DNA of 64,000 nt from Clostridiales bacterium (GCA_019419865.1 JAHZIG010000002.1:1-64000), one strand, 5' to 3'. Counted from the first letter of the stretch, positions 56,501 through 63,533 are shown. Program-made: numbers and translations. Notes: generated by a model not told the origin, from the letters alone.

Positions 56501-58238
56501 TCTTGAGCTCGTCGTACGATCTTGCGGCCGCCGCGTCAAGCTGCGACTTGCAATTTTCTTTGGTGTTTTGTACAAAGTTCTCTCCCGCGGTAAAGTCCGT
56601 GCCGATAGAGAGTATCAATACGACTTCGTCCGCGCCGTCTACGTGCAGACCGTTTTCGTCGTATGCAACCGAGCCGCCCGTATTTATAGCTTTCAAATAT
56701 CCGAACGTCTTAACCCCGTTCGTTACGTTAGAATTATTATGTACCGCGCCGTCCCATTCAAGATAATCGGCGCCCGCGATAACCGTACCGGTTCCGCCGT
56801 TGATCTCCTCGGTCTCGAAGTTTACGTCAAACGTAATCGAACCCGCGTCGTCGGCCGAATATTTCATTACGAGGACCTGAGCGGGATTGCTCAGAAAAGC
56901 TTCTCTCGAATAGCTCGTTCCGTCCATATCATAGTTTACCGTAGATACGGCGGTCCTCAGATCGAGCGCTCTCTTATAGTTCTGTATCTCGTCGCCCGAT
57001 ACTTCGTGGTTAAAGCTCAGTTTTCCAAACGGTCTGTTCGTTCCGAACATACTGTTCGATTCGCCGCCCCACATGCTTAAGTACGACTGAAGCAAATTAT
57101 AATCCGGGCTGTCTTTCATAAGCTCGTCCTGGATCATCTGTATAAGCGCCTGGCCGTCGGAGCCCGTGTTGTCCGCGTCGAGGCCCTCCGCCTCCGCTCC
57201 GGACCAAGCCGTTACTTCGCTGAGCGAGACGGTATCCGTCGATACGTCGCCCCAGATCATAGCTCCGATCCTGCCGTTACCTAAAGGAAGGGATTCGGAC
57301 CATGACTGAGCCGGCATTCTATACCACATCGTCATCGGTTCCGTAGGAGCTTCAGCAGCGCCCGTGAAAGTCAGCATATTCCATGTGGAAATAGAAAGCG
57401 TATCCAAGATTATTCCTCCATACCAGTTAGAACCTATGTTATTGATCTTTATGCTACCAAGCGACAGAGAAGAACTCTGATTCGCAGGACCGACGTCTCC
57501 GCTCGTACTCGCCGGTATCCATTCGCCGTGCGAACCTATACTTAAAACGTCGCCGTTATGATTTACTTGATAAGTATTCGTCTCAGGATCTAAATAAATC
57601 GTCAAAGTCTTTATAAGCTTGAAGATATTATCGCGGCCTTTCGCGAGTTCATACCTTATATTCTGATCCTTAGAATCGTTCAAAGCTATGAGGTTTAAAG
57701 TGATATCGTCCGCTCCATTATCTCTTGTATAAACCTCTAAAGCCATGAAAGTGTTTCCCGACTTATCCTGAAACTCCAGCCTGTTCTGGCTGCCGTTCCA
57801 AAATCCGCCGAAGTCGGCGTCCATACCATACTGTAACGATACGGCCGTTCTGCCGGAAGTCGCCTCGTCGAACGTAGCCGCGTCTATTTCTTTCGAGGCC
57901 GCGTTCTCGGCCAAGTCGAGCGTTAAGCTGGTGTTTGCTCCCCAGTCAACGCTTGAAAAACGTACCGCGTTACTTCCCGTGTTGAATCCGGTTCCCGTGT
58001 CTATCGCCCACTTTTCTCCTTCGATCGTCCAACCGTTTTGCTGATTTTGCATTATTGTTTTTATGTCCGGGTCTTCAAAATTCTCAGAATAAATAGCGGG
58101 GTTCGTGGATAATATGTATTCGTCCCCGTCTTCCTGAGCCGAAGCCTTGTCCATACCGTATACCGCGGGCATAACCGAGCCCAAGACCGATATGGCGGTT
58201 AAACATGAAAACAATTTAACCAACAACCTTTTACTCAT
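50583..58238 (-). CDS. GH95 alpha-L-fucosidase fused to sialate-O-acetylesterase-type domain, 2551 aa
   Basis: A secreted multimodular enzyme in its own transcript; GGAGGG precedes the ATG. Order: signal peptide 1-28; LamG-like module about 47-290; GH95 about 300-1113, with NDYHLDINIEMNQW near 670, SSPEH with the likely general acid Glu817, and NHRHTSHLLGLFP near 890; two carbohydrate-binding-like modules 1115-1375; ricin-B-like repeats about 1380-1650; Ig-like; a second LamG-like module about 1754-1977; Ig-like; and a C-terminal SGNH esterase of the sialate O-acetylesterase (CE20-like) type 2097-2551, with GGQSNMEYW (Ser2187), YQGEAN and DIHPYG (His2405). GH95 enzymes remove alpha-1,2-L-fucose (some L-galactose). 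The esterase would clear acetyl groups from the same glycan, as in fucosylated, acetylated xyloglucan or host glycans. No SLH repeats are seen. Confidence 0.9.
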   Translation of the reverse strand: MSKRLLVKLFSCLTAISVLGSVMPAVYGMDKASAQEDGDEYILSTNPAIYSENFEDPDIKTIMQNQQNGWTIEGEKWAIDTGTGFNTGSNAVRFSSVDWGANTSLTLDLAENAASKEIDAATFDEATSGRTAVSLQYGMDADFGGFWNGSQNRLEFQDKSGNTFMALEVYTRDNGADDITLNLIALNDSKDQNIRYELAKGRDNIFKLIKTLTIYLDPETNTYQVNHNGDVLSIGSHGEWIPASTSGDVGPANQSSSLSLGSIKINNIGSNWYGGIILDTLSISTWNMLTFTGAAEAPTEPMTMWYRMPAQSWSESLPLGNGRIGAMIWGDVSTDTVSLSEVTAWSGAEAEGLDADNTGSDGQALIQMIQDELMKDSPDYNLLQSYLSMWGGESNSMFGTNRPFGKLSFNHEVSGDEIQNYKRALDLRTAVSTVNYDMDGTSYSREAFLSNPAQVLVMKYSADDAGSITFDVNFETEEINGGTGTVIAGADYLEWDGAVHNNSNVTNGVKTFGYLKAINTGGSVAYDENGLHVDGADEVVLILSIGTDFTAGENFVQNTKENCKSQLDAAAARSYDELKSEHINDVQPFFDRMKVEIGPDDELLSQDPTDVRFEKIRNGAEIDGSFMSLWYQYARYLMIAGSRENSPLPMNLQGMWNDNVAANMAWTNDYHLDINIEMNQWMSTSANLTESEIPIFNFLKNILIPNGKITAAKQYATTGDEEIGIGTGWVSSITTNGFGYTGNTGEVGAWHGNTTCGAWLVQEVMNYFDATWDIDFLRDTGFQILKDTADFYLNYMIQYTDDDGNTYWVTAPSSSPEHGNIEMMSTMEITIINDIFEQVLRCYDILDMEHDAYYNAVAEKKAGIYPYKIQSTGNLAEWPFNPSDDGNTNHRHTSHLLGLFPYDDITPDKTPELAHAALISMQRRFDRSDFEHTEWTAVNAQGMYARLKDGEKAYEYLKLQGDTFTWPNLLSISPEGIALAPTDVYVIDGTFGVGEATADMLLQTHSDRIEFLPALPRQWAEGDIEGMTGPGAFEVDFSWDDYTLKSAKILSKAGNTVNIYKNAAANWQDVGVFKLDGEELTPVTVTETSTLITFDTEAGAEYVLLKKNGSPLTTGRIINDNDSRIQYNGFSPNGARGADKNDYNDDIHFALTAGSTIEYTFTGTGIDMLAETDIGKGTFEVYIDGDSKGVYDSIEDSYTGQSVVFSSEELPYGQHTIKIEKRDNDTYLEFDAFAVKGQYFTYVNDDNPIITYEGGWQRYPGREVDGNGYAYNDYMGDVRLSVTAGDSMTVEFNGTGIEILSELNNVNGDIGLELDGVDMGTVSTGDSSLGYGAGNSNIWQSPALPNGTHTLKITNTGTGGAGWSWVQLDGFIVLNEGGTAFNPGTYKFTNMNTGATLDANESGLYETSQLTGGATQKWIVDYDDDRYFRLISAYSGMAVTINDGDQAVMAPVDVYNENQLFELAPYSGDASAYMLMSKTKGLYMQANGGPPVGNGWSLGLYQADDYQISEHFIWYVEDDGNGLTKFRLNNTTKYMTIESTAPAAAGTRLVMWDALTDVQQMWNVSVNSDGTYSISSVRNGGVIVDQDGTAALAEPGAGAEKWNIESARRNGVTYYSFVNAETGNELSFGGNTMWQTTANTESSIAPYVYDINLESSVIANGQPAVISYNYGSLLGEAEEGTAWEAYVIDNGSALENPIASGTASEETGITFDATGMAAGKQIAVKITPKSAENQGVEFVKIFDVDVKPADYLIENVTTTEDFSRDGLADVISGGGEGWYSSGSAYSIGIEDKGEYTDSLKFNSTDWWNTSELGVKLDDESNAYEPLSGQGYVEFDVMFDAPSYYDGNNKMYVALKSGSQRFAAVRLNGSSLELVGMGDYGDYAKAYSIARGMENTYGKWFNFKFYVDTTANQYAVKVNDAFILSDDGDIWFRPAAEAIDLNDTNEITIGSVTDIAVGHKWSGSGANLYIDNLKLGTYNAGEADRWTINSLDTRSGELLFGQENDVYVNVYNANGDEDGQIFVGLYDESDVLIDSENITDVTFDDRGIFETAVQLDVPRKGGDYKLKAFVWTDNMQPIGKEFVTEKTVESAFNLPNVFSENMMFQADEPINVWGSAVAGDEITVELKDQASGTSVSSTATAEEDGTWQVELAAQEAGGNYTMTVICGEEVKTYGNIIMGDVYILGGQSNMEYWMSGLADTNEDLNNNPDRAENPNIRTIDLLSRGTNGSEEPSENVPDVDGTVWKEMTFSVARNASQIGYYFAQQLNEETGRPIGLISTAVGGTAIDRWEVGGNLFNNRIYPCRNFAISGVLFYQGEANEYMPASEYSDRMAGLIDGYRELFGDEDLPFWYAQLARYGNQNFENIRAAQVWTLDKVANQDNVGIVSTLDEVGSYNQGSGNARNDIHPYGKAIIAERFVQYAKSDIYGGVDYARGPLYQSMAANGSTIELTFDCTGDLQIMPLEQYADYQTQILVNTMVLDPNILNGFEIAGEDGVYYTATAEIQGNKVILSADEVGAPVKARYAFGAYPESPNLTDSTGLPSYTFATEYTTK

Positions 58239-58284
58239 TTACTAAACCCTCCAATCATGTTTTGGTTTAAAATTTTACAAATCC

Positions 58285-58342
58285 AATATAGCGCCGTTTT
58301 TTCAAATTGCAAAGATTGAAAAAAATAATCTTTTATAGAAAA
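58285..58342 (-). promoter_or_regulatory. GH95 gene promoter with shared AraC-type operator
   Basis: On the minus strand: TTTTCTAT (58342-58335), TTTTTTTCAA (58325-58316), three bases, -35 TTGCAA (58312-58307), 16-base spacer, -10 TATATT (58290-58285). The half-sites are 19 bases apart, as upstream of operons 1 and 2. The extra base before the -35 is offset by a spacer one base shorter. Confidence 0.65.
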
Positions 58343-58672
58343 TTTTAATTTTTCAGTTGTCTGCATGGTATTTTTGTCCTTATATTACATTTTTCTCAAT
58401 TTCATATTTGTTTTGTAACGATTTTTATCTATATTTTTTATTTGATTTTTAACTATGCTATATTTTTAGCCGATTCGCTATAAATCGGCGGTAAAATAAG
58501 AAGTAGAGCTCTCTTAAATTTATCGAATTAATATTTTATCGAGCCGAGATTTTAAATAAATTTAGTATTTAAAATTTTCCGCTAAAGGTCGCGAGACGCT
58601 TACCAGAGTTATGTAAACCTATAAACCTTTACGCGTGTGTATTTCTAAAATATTGAATTAAAACAAATAAAA

Positions 58673-58704
58673 GGCAAAAGAGAGCTTAGGCGTTCTCTTT
58701 TGCC
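58673..58704 (-). terminator. Terminator of the ECF operon
   Basis: A perfect 11-bp stem GGCAAAAGAGA/TCTCTTTTGCC with a 10-base loop. On the minus strand it runs into TTTTATTTGTTTT. It lies 37 bases after the end of the ECF fusion gene. Confidence 0.88.
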
Positions 58705-58740
58705 AAATGATAAATTTTATAAACTTGGATTTAACTTTCT

Positions 58741-61329
58741 CTATAAACAGATCCCGTACTTTTGCTTTACCCTTACGATCTTCTTAAGCATGGGCTTGGC
58801 CAGTATCAAAAGGAAAACGAAGGTCGAGACCGCGTGGATCGCGTCCATCGGAAATCCCGAGATATAATACGCGGCCAGACTGCCGAGATTCACGCTCTGT
58901 CTGCTCATTATCAGGGACGCGGGATTCATTATCCCACCGTATATAAAGAGGGTGAGCGCCGCTCCGAGCAGAGCCAGCGGCCAGCTCGGTTTGCTAAGGT
59001 CGAGCCGCTTCGAAAACAGACCGGCTATAAGGCCTATGAGTCCGCAGGCCAACATTTGCCACGGGGTCCACGGTCCCTGTCCGATAAACATATTCGACGC
59101 GAACGCTGAGACCGCGCCTATCAAAAATCCGTGCTGACAGCCGAGCGCGACCCCCGATATAATGATCACGGCCAGCATCGGCTTGACCTGCGGCGTCATA
59201 TAAAACGCTATCCGTCCGAACACCGCGAACGCGCACATTACCGCCATCACGACCAGCTCCCGCGCCCTCGGCTTGCGTCCCTCGAAGAGGATCGCGAACG
59301 GGATTATCGCCAGCGCTATTATTATCATACTTATTATATAGTAGTTTCTGTCCTCCATAAACGCTACGCCTATGAATATAAAGACCGGTATAAGCAGAAA
59401 CGACAGTACGGCCGCGGCCATAGAAAGCCGCCCCGCGCGGACGCTTACCGCGCCGCTCTCTCCGACCAAGGTCATACCCTTAAGCGGTCCCGCTCCCGCG
59501 TCCGGTTCTATCTTATTTAAGTCCGGCTCGGAGCCGCCCCTCTTCTTATCCCGGGCGCCGCCTTTAGAGCTATTCGCGCCGCCTTTAACGTTTTTTTCGC
59601 TGACGCTTGAGCCGCTTGCGCGCCCGTCCAAGTTTTGCGAGCCGCCTTCGACGCCTTTCGCTGCGCCCGAACTTTTGTTCTTTTTAACTGGTCTAAAATG
59701 TCTGCCGCCGAGCGCGTATATCGCCTCGTCCGTCGTGACCGCCTCGGGGATTATATTACGGCAGACCCTGTTCGCCGCGGTCGTGTAGAAACTGTTATCC
59801 GAAAAGAACTTCCTCGGCTCGTCCATCGATATTATCTCGCCGTCGAATAAAAACGCGCAATTATCCGAATATTCGGCGCAGAACTCTATGTCGTGCGCTA
59901 CCATAATGATAGAGATCCCGCTGCGGCGCAGGTTGTTGAGTATCCCGGCGAGCTTTCTTTTAAAGTGCGTATCCAGGCCCTTTGTAGGTTCGTCGAGCAG
60001 TAGTATCGCCGGCTTTCTGAGCAGGACCTTGGCGAGCGCCGCCCTCTGCTGTTCTCCGCCCGAGAGGTCGTACGGGTGCATATTCAAAAGTTCGGAAAGA
60101 TCGCAGAGTTTTATAACATTTCTCAGGAAATTCTCGTCGCCGCCGCTTAGGCCGCAGCGCAGATCGTCCAAAACCGTCTCCTTTTCAAACACCGTCTGAG
60201 GATCCTGAGGGAGCATGCAGACTTTGTTGCCGTAGGTCTCCACCTTGCCGCGGTAGTTGGCGTTCACGCCGCTTAAGACCGACAAAAACGTGGACTTACC
60301 GACGCCGGTAGCTCCGACCACGGACAGCCATTCGCCCTTGTGCAAGGTAAGAGAGACGCTCTTTAATATATCGTTTTCGCGCTTGCCGTATCTGAACCAT
60401 ATCCCCTTGGCGTTTAGGACTACTGTATCCGGGTCGTACAGGACGGGTCTGTCCGGAAGCTCTCTTATCTCCCTGTCCCGGGTAAACTCTCCGATCCAGT
60501 CCCTGCCCTCGCGCACGGTCAGCGGGCAATTCTCGCCGTCTTCCACGCTCGCGTAGATCCGAGCGGGGGACGGCATAGCCAGAAACATATCGGATCCGCT
60601 GTTTTTAAGCCGCGTTACCGTCCTCGCCGGCGCGTCGTCCGATACGATCCGTCCGTCCTCCATAACTATCACTCTGTCCGAAACCGGGATAACGTCCTCC
60701 AAATTATGCGCCGAGAGCAGGACCGTGGTGCCCAGCTCGCAGTTTATCCTGCAAAGCATCTGAAGAAAATCGCTCGCGGCGATCGGATCGAGCTGGGCTG
60801 TAGGCTCGTCCAGTATCAAGATCTTAGGCTGCATTACCATGACCGAGGCGAGGCTCAGCAGCTGACGCTGACCGCCCGAGAGGGTGTTGGTCTCGCGGTA
60901 GAACCAGGACTGAAGTCCGAAGAAGCTGGCCATCTCCGACACCCTGCGTCTTATCTCGTCCGAACCGTAGCCCAGGCTCTCCAGCCCGAACGCCAGCTCG
61001 TGCCAGACCTTATCCGTAACTATCTGACTGTCCGGTCTCTGCATGACGTAGCCGATCTCCGCGGTCTGGGTCAAGAGATCCAACTCGCCGAGCGGCTTCC
61101 CGCAGTATAGTATATCGCCGCTCCTGTAGCCGCTGGGCGTGAGAGCCGACTTAAGCTGGCGCAGCAGCGTAGTCTTGCCGCATCCGGATTTGCCGCAAAG
61201 CGTCGCGAACTCGCCCTCCGAGAGCGAGAACGATATATCCTTAAGCGCGAACATATCGTCCTTAGTCTTTAGATTCAGCTTATAATTCGGATAAGCAAAG
61301 TTTAATTTTTCGACTCTGAATATTTCCAT
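58741..61329 (-). CDS. ECF transporter fusion: two ATPase domains plus S component
   Basis: An 862-residue fusion of three ECF subunits. The first ATPase (1-240) has Walker A GKSGCGKTT, LSGGQRQL and LILDEP; the second (about 305-535) has GATGVGKST, LSGGEQQRAA and LLLDEP. A Gly/Ser/Lys linker of about 60 residues (550-610) joins them to a six-helix membrane part (633-862) that looks like a substrate-binding S component, with QVKPMLAVIIISGVALGCQ and NMFIGQGPWTPWQM. It overlaps ecfT by 28 bases and is the last gene of the operon that begins with the DUF4430 lipoprotein. The S part is judged CbrT-like (cobalamin or a related corrinoid) from the DUF4430 partner and general likeness; other vitamins cannot be excluded. 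EcfA, EcfA' and S are usually separate proteins, so the fusion is unusual. Confidence 0.85.
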   Translation of the reverse strand: MEIFRVEKLNFAYPNYKLNLKTKDDMFALKDISFSLSEGEFATLCGKSGCGKTTLLRQLKSALTPSGYRSGDILYCGKPLGELDLLTQTAEIGYVMQRPDSQIVTDKVWHELAFGLESLGYGSDEIRRRVSEMASFFGLQSWFYRETNTLSGGQRQLLSLASVMVMQPKILILDEPTAQLDPIAASDFLQMLCRINCELGTTVLLSAHNLEDVIPVSDRVIVMEDGRIVSDDAPARTVTRLKNSGSDMFLAMPSPARIYASVEDGENCPLTVREGRDWIGEFTRDREIRELPDRPVLYDPDTVVLNAKGIWFRYGKRENDILKSVSLTLHKGEWLSVVGATGVGKSTFLSVLSGVNANYRGKVETYGNKVCMLPQDPQTVFEKETVLDDLRCGLSGGDENFLRNVIKLCDLSELLNMHPYDLSGGEQQRAALAKVLLRKPAILLLDEPTKGLDTHFKRKLAGILNNLRRSGISIIMVAHDIEFCAEYSDNCAFLFDGEIISMDEPRKFFSDNSFYTTAANRVCRNIIPEAVTTDEAIYALGGRHFRPVKKNKSSGAAKGVEGGSQNLDGRASGSSVSEKNVKGGANSSKGGARDKKRGGSEPDLNKIEPDAGAGPLKGMTLVGESGAVSVRAGRLSMAAAVLSFLLIPVFIFIGVAFMEDRNYYIISMIIIALAIIPFAILFEGRKPRARELVVMAVMCAFAVFGRIAFYMTPQVKPMLAVIIISGVALGCQHGFLIGAVSAFASNMFIGQGPWTPWQMLACGLIGLIAGLFSKRLDLSKPSWPLALLGAALTLFIYGGIMNPASLIMSRQSVNLGSLAAYYISGFPMDAIHAVSTFVFLLILAKPMLKKIVRVKQKYGICL

Positions 61330-62183
61330 CTAAGATCCCCCGTTAAATTTATCGCGAGCGGCATAAGACACAAGACCGCGTACAAGATCCCGCCCAAGGC
61401 GGTGAATACCGACGCGGAATACTCGAACCGCGGATAAAACTCGACGTTTACCGCTCCGAATACGCCCAAAGTTATCAAAAGCGCCGACGCGCACAGCGTG
61501 GTAAGCGCCGAGAGCGTGTCTCTGAAATACATCCTAAACGTGGTGAACGCCGTTCTGCCCCTGAGGCCGTAGCCTCTCGCCCGCATCGAATCCGCGACGC
61601 CCACCGCGCTCTCAAGCGACCAGGTGAGCATGATCGACAACGCGTTGAACGCGCGCCTCGCCCCGCCGCGTCTTCCCGAATCGGTAGAATACAGCGCCCT
61701 CTGCGCCTCCGAGACCCGCGTATACCGCCGCTTAAACAGCGGTACGAACCTGAGTATCATCGATATGATAAGCGACAGCGACGGGATTATCCTGCCGAAT
61801 AGGTAAATGAACTTATCGGTCGTAAAAACTCTGTTCAGGCACGCGAACCAGAGCAGTACCGACGCGAACATCGCGGCCGCGGATACTCCGTATATCAGCG
61901 ATTCCAGCGTCGCCGGATTGCCGCCGTACATGTAAAATAAGATAGTTCCGCCTCTGTGATTGAATAAAAAGTTCACCAAGACCGCGAGCGCCGCCGTCGG
62001 CGCTACGAACTTAAACAAATACCCAAAGGCTTTTTTTCCGTTTAAATATATCAAATAAGACAGCGCCGCCAGGTTCGATATTATCAAAAACAGCGGGTGC
62101 ATATATACCATCGAAAACGCGATCGCCGCAGCGAAATGCGCAAAATTCGCTATCGGATGATATCTTGAAAATTCGTCTTTCAT
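61302..62183 (-). CDS. ecfT: ECF transporter transmembrane coupling protein
   Basis: A 293-residue membrane protein with about six helices and the coupling motif ADSMRARGYG (near 200) that docks into the two ATPases. The N-terminal half holds helices such as FSMVYMHPLFLIISNLAALS and the middle has IIPSLSLIISMILRFVPLFKRR. It overlaps the next gene by 28 bases, which indicates translational coupling to the ATPase-S fusion. It has no strong ribosome site of its own (AGGAGC lies 20 bases upstream), so it is probably translated from the longer message that starts with the DUF4430 lipoprotein. With the fusion protein it makes a complete ECF importer. Confidence 0.93.
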   Translation of the reverse strand: MKDEFSRYHPIANFAHFAAAIAFSMVYMHPLFLIISNLAALSYLIYLNGKKAFGYLFKFVAPTAALAVLVNFLFNHRGGTILFYMYGGNPATLESLIYGVSAAAMFASVLLWFACLNRVFTTDKFIYLFGRIIPSLSLIISMILRFVPLFKRRYTRVSEAQRALYSTDSGRRGGARRAFNALSIMLTWSLESAVGVADSMRARGYGLRGRTAFTTFRMYFRDTLSALTTLCASALLITLGVFGAVNVEFYPRFEYSASVFTALGGILYAVLCLMPLAINLTGDLRWKYSESKN

Positions 62184-62229
62184 ATCTCTTATCTGCCAAG
62201 CTCCTAATTCTTAATTTATAATTATTACG

Positions 62230-62258
62230 TTGACAACGCAAAAATTTTGGTGTATAAC
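62230..62258 (+). promoter_or_regulatory. Promoter of candidate small RNA
   Basis: TTGACA (62230-62235), a 17-base spacer and TATAAC (62253-62258) on the plus strand, with no reading frame downstream. Confidence 0.7.
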
Positions 62259-62264
62259 ATAAAC

Positions 62265-62356
62265 AGATAATAGGGCAACTGCTTTGCGGTTAGCCAAGAG
62301 GAAATATTAAAATAAGTATAGTCGCTCTCGGCCAAGGGGCGGCTATACTGCTTTTA
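62265..62356 (+). ncRNA. Candidate small RNA, about 92 nt
   Basis: Directly after the promoter, two hairpins follow: AACTGC/GCGGTT extended by GGC/GCC (62274-62295), then AGTATAGTCGC/GCGGCTATACT (62315-62325 with 62339-62349) and a short T run. There is no frame with a ribosome site. It runs antisense to the leader of ecfT. From memory the hairpin sequences recall the antitoxin RNA next to small holin-like type I toxins in Clostridia, but no toxin frame is present, so this could be a relic or a stand-alone regulator. Confidence 0.55.
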
Positions 62357-62428
62357 TGGAAACTGTTATCAAAATATAATAACAAAAAGCTCTGCTTTGA
62401 GCAAAATTTTCCATATAAGCTTCACCCC

Positions 62429-62613
62429 AACGTAGCAACGTAGAAATTAGTAATTAGCGATTAGAAAGTCCAAAATGCTTCTGTAACGTGGAAACGGCTG
62501 TTGCAGCATTATGGGAAAACAACGTATTCCATTTCCGCAGACGTAACCGTTTCAGCGTTAAAACAACCCGTTTCACCCCTATTCGCTATTCGCTAATTTC
62601 TAATCTCTACGTT
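62429..62613. repeat. Dispersed heptad-ended element, copy D (about 185 bp)
   Basis: Starts AACGTAGCAACGTAG (end motif doubled), then AAATTAG/TAATTAG/CGATTAG, and ends CTAATCTCTACGTT. The core has GCTTCTGTAACGTGGAAACG and GGGAAAACAACGTA. The right end supplies the last codon and stop of the DUF4430 lipoprotein, as copy A does for murA. Confidence 0.75.
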
Positions 62614-63533
62614 AGATCCTCGCCCAGATCGCAGGTGTAGCGCCACTGTATCCGGTCTCCGCTCTTTATCTCGACCGCGCTCGAACCGTAGTTTAAAAAC
62701 TCGCCGTTTACCGAATACATCCAGCCCGAACGCTCGCCGCAGTCGAACTCGTACAGGTTGTTTATCCCCTCTACATACTTGGAATTATACGCCGGCGACT
62801 GCGAAAACTCCATCGGGATCCCGTTCTCACGCATAAGTCTTTGTAGGATGTCGAACGCCGTCTCGCCCGGAGTAAAGCTTAGGTTTTCAATACTCAATAT
62901 CACCCCGTCCGCGGGCTGAGCGTTTAATATCGATTCCCTGATCTTATCTTTATTATCGAATATCGTCGAACAATCCACCAGGATCGAACACGTGTTTTCA
63001 CTATACGTATCCGCCGCCGGCGCTACGGCTCCGCTTTGGTTGTCCGAAACGTTCGAGCCGCCGGTATTCTGTTCATACGCTTCGGCCGGCGCGTCCTGAG
63101 ACGCGGCGCTCAGATATCCGCTTTCAGCGCTTTCCGCCGTATCCGCCGCAGCGTCGGCGTTATCAGAAGTCTCTTTCGCCGAATCCGGCTCCGAGGAATC
63201 CCCGGCGGATCCCGCGGTCTCGCCGCCTACAACCTCCGCCGCTCCCGAAACGGATTCTTCGCCGGTATTTATAACGCCCGTATCGGCCTGAGCCGCAGTA
63301 TCCCCGCCGCCTTCGCCGGGATCTTCCGCGCCCCCGTCTCCGCCGTCTCGGTAGACGGAAGCGGTTCCCGCGCTTATATCTTCGCCGATATTCCGCCCCC
63401 CGCACGACGTCAGACACAACGCCGCGCAAACGCATAACATAAGCGAAAGTATTAGCGTCCGATATGTAATTTTTCTCTTTCGCGCCCTAACCTCGGCGCG
63501 GCCTGTTTTGTTTTTATCAAATATTCTCATCAT
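62607..63533 (-). CDS. DUF4430 lipoprotein, transcobalamin beta-domain-like
   Basis: A 308-residue lipoprotein. After a signal sequence the lipobox LTSC anchors the mature protein (Cys about 44). A long Ala/Gly/Glu/Ser-rich linker (about 50-195) carries a C-terminal DUF4430 domain (about 200-308): TAFDILQRLMRENGIP, FDCGERSGWMYSVNGEFLN and KSGDRIQWRY. The same domain is found twice in the cobalamin-riboswitch protein at 3.5 kb. It is followed by ecfT and the ATPase-S fusion, so it likely hands a corrinoid to the ECF transporter. No riboswitch is seen upstream within the window. Its stop codon TAG lies in the end of copy D of the dispersed element, so its 3' end may have been remade by insertion. 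Confidence 0.85.
   Translation of the reverse strand: MMRIFDKNKTGRAEVRARKRKITYRTLILSLMLCVCAALCLTSCGGRNIGEDISAGTASVYRDGGDGGAEDPGEGGGDTAAQADTGVINTGEESVSGAAEVVGGETAGSAGDSSEPDSAKETSDNADAAADTAESAESGYLSAASQDAPAEAYEQNTGGSNVSDNQSGAVAPAADTYSENTCSILVDCSTIFDNKDKIRESILNAQPADGVILSIENLSFTPGETAFDILQRLMRENGIPMEFSQSPAYNSKYVEGINNLYEFDCGERSGWMYSVNGEFLNYGSSAVEIKSGDRIQWRYTCDLGEDLT

Larger units (their letters stand above)
58239..58740. other. AT-rich gene-free region upstream of the GH95 gene
   Basis: No gene. It holds the GH95 promoter and operator (58285-58342), a hairpin GCCGATT/AAATCGGC near 58470-58490, and the terminator of the ECF operon (58673-58704). Confidence 0.6.

Noticed and set aside
50583..58238. 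SLH or sortase anchor on the GH95 protein
   Set aside because: The C terminus is the esterase domain ending FATEYTTK; no SLH repeat, LPxTG motif or membrane tail is present.
62265..62356. Known riboswitch (c-di-GMP, THF, preQ1, TPP) before ecfT
   Set aside because: None of the conserved cores is present, and promoter and terminator show that the unit is read on the plus strand, away from ecfT.
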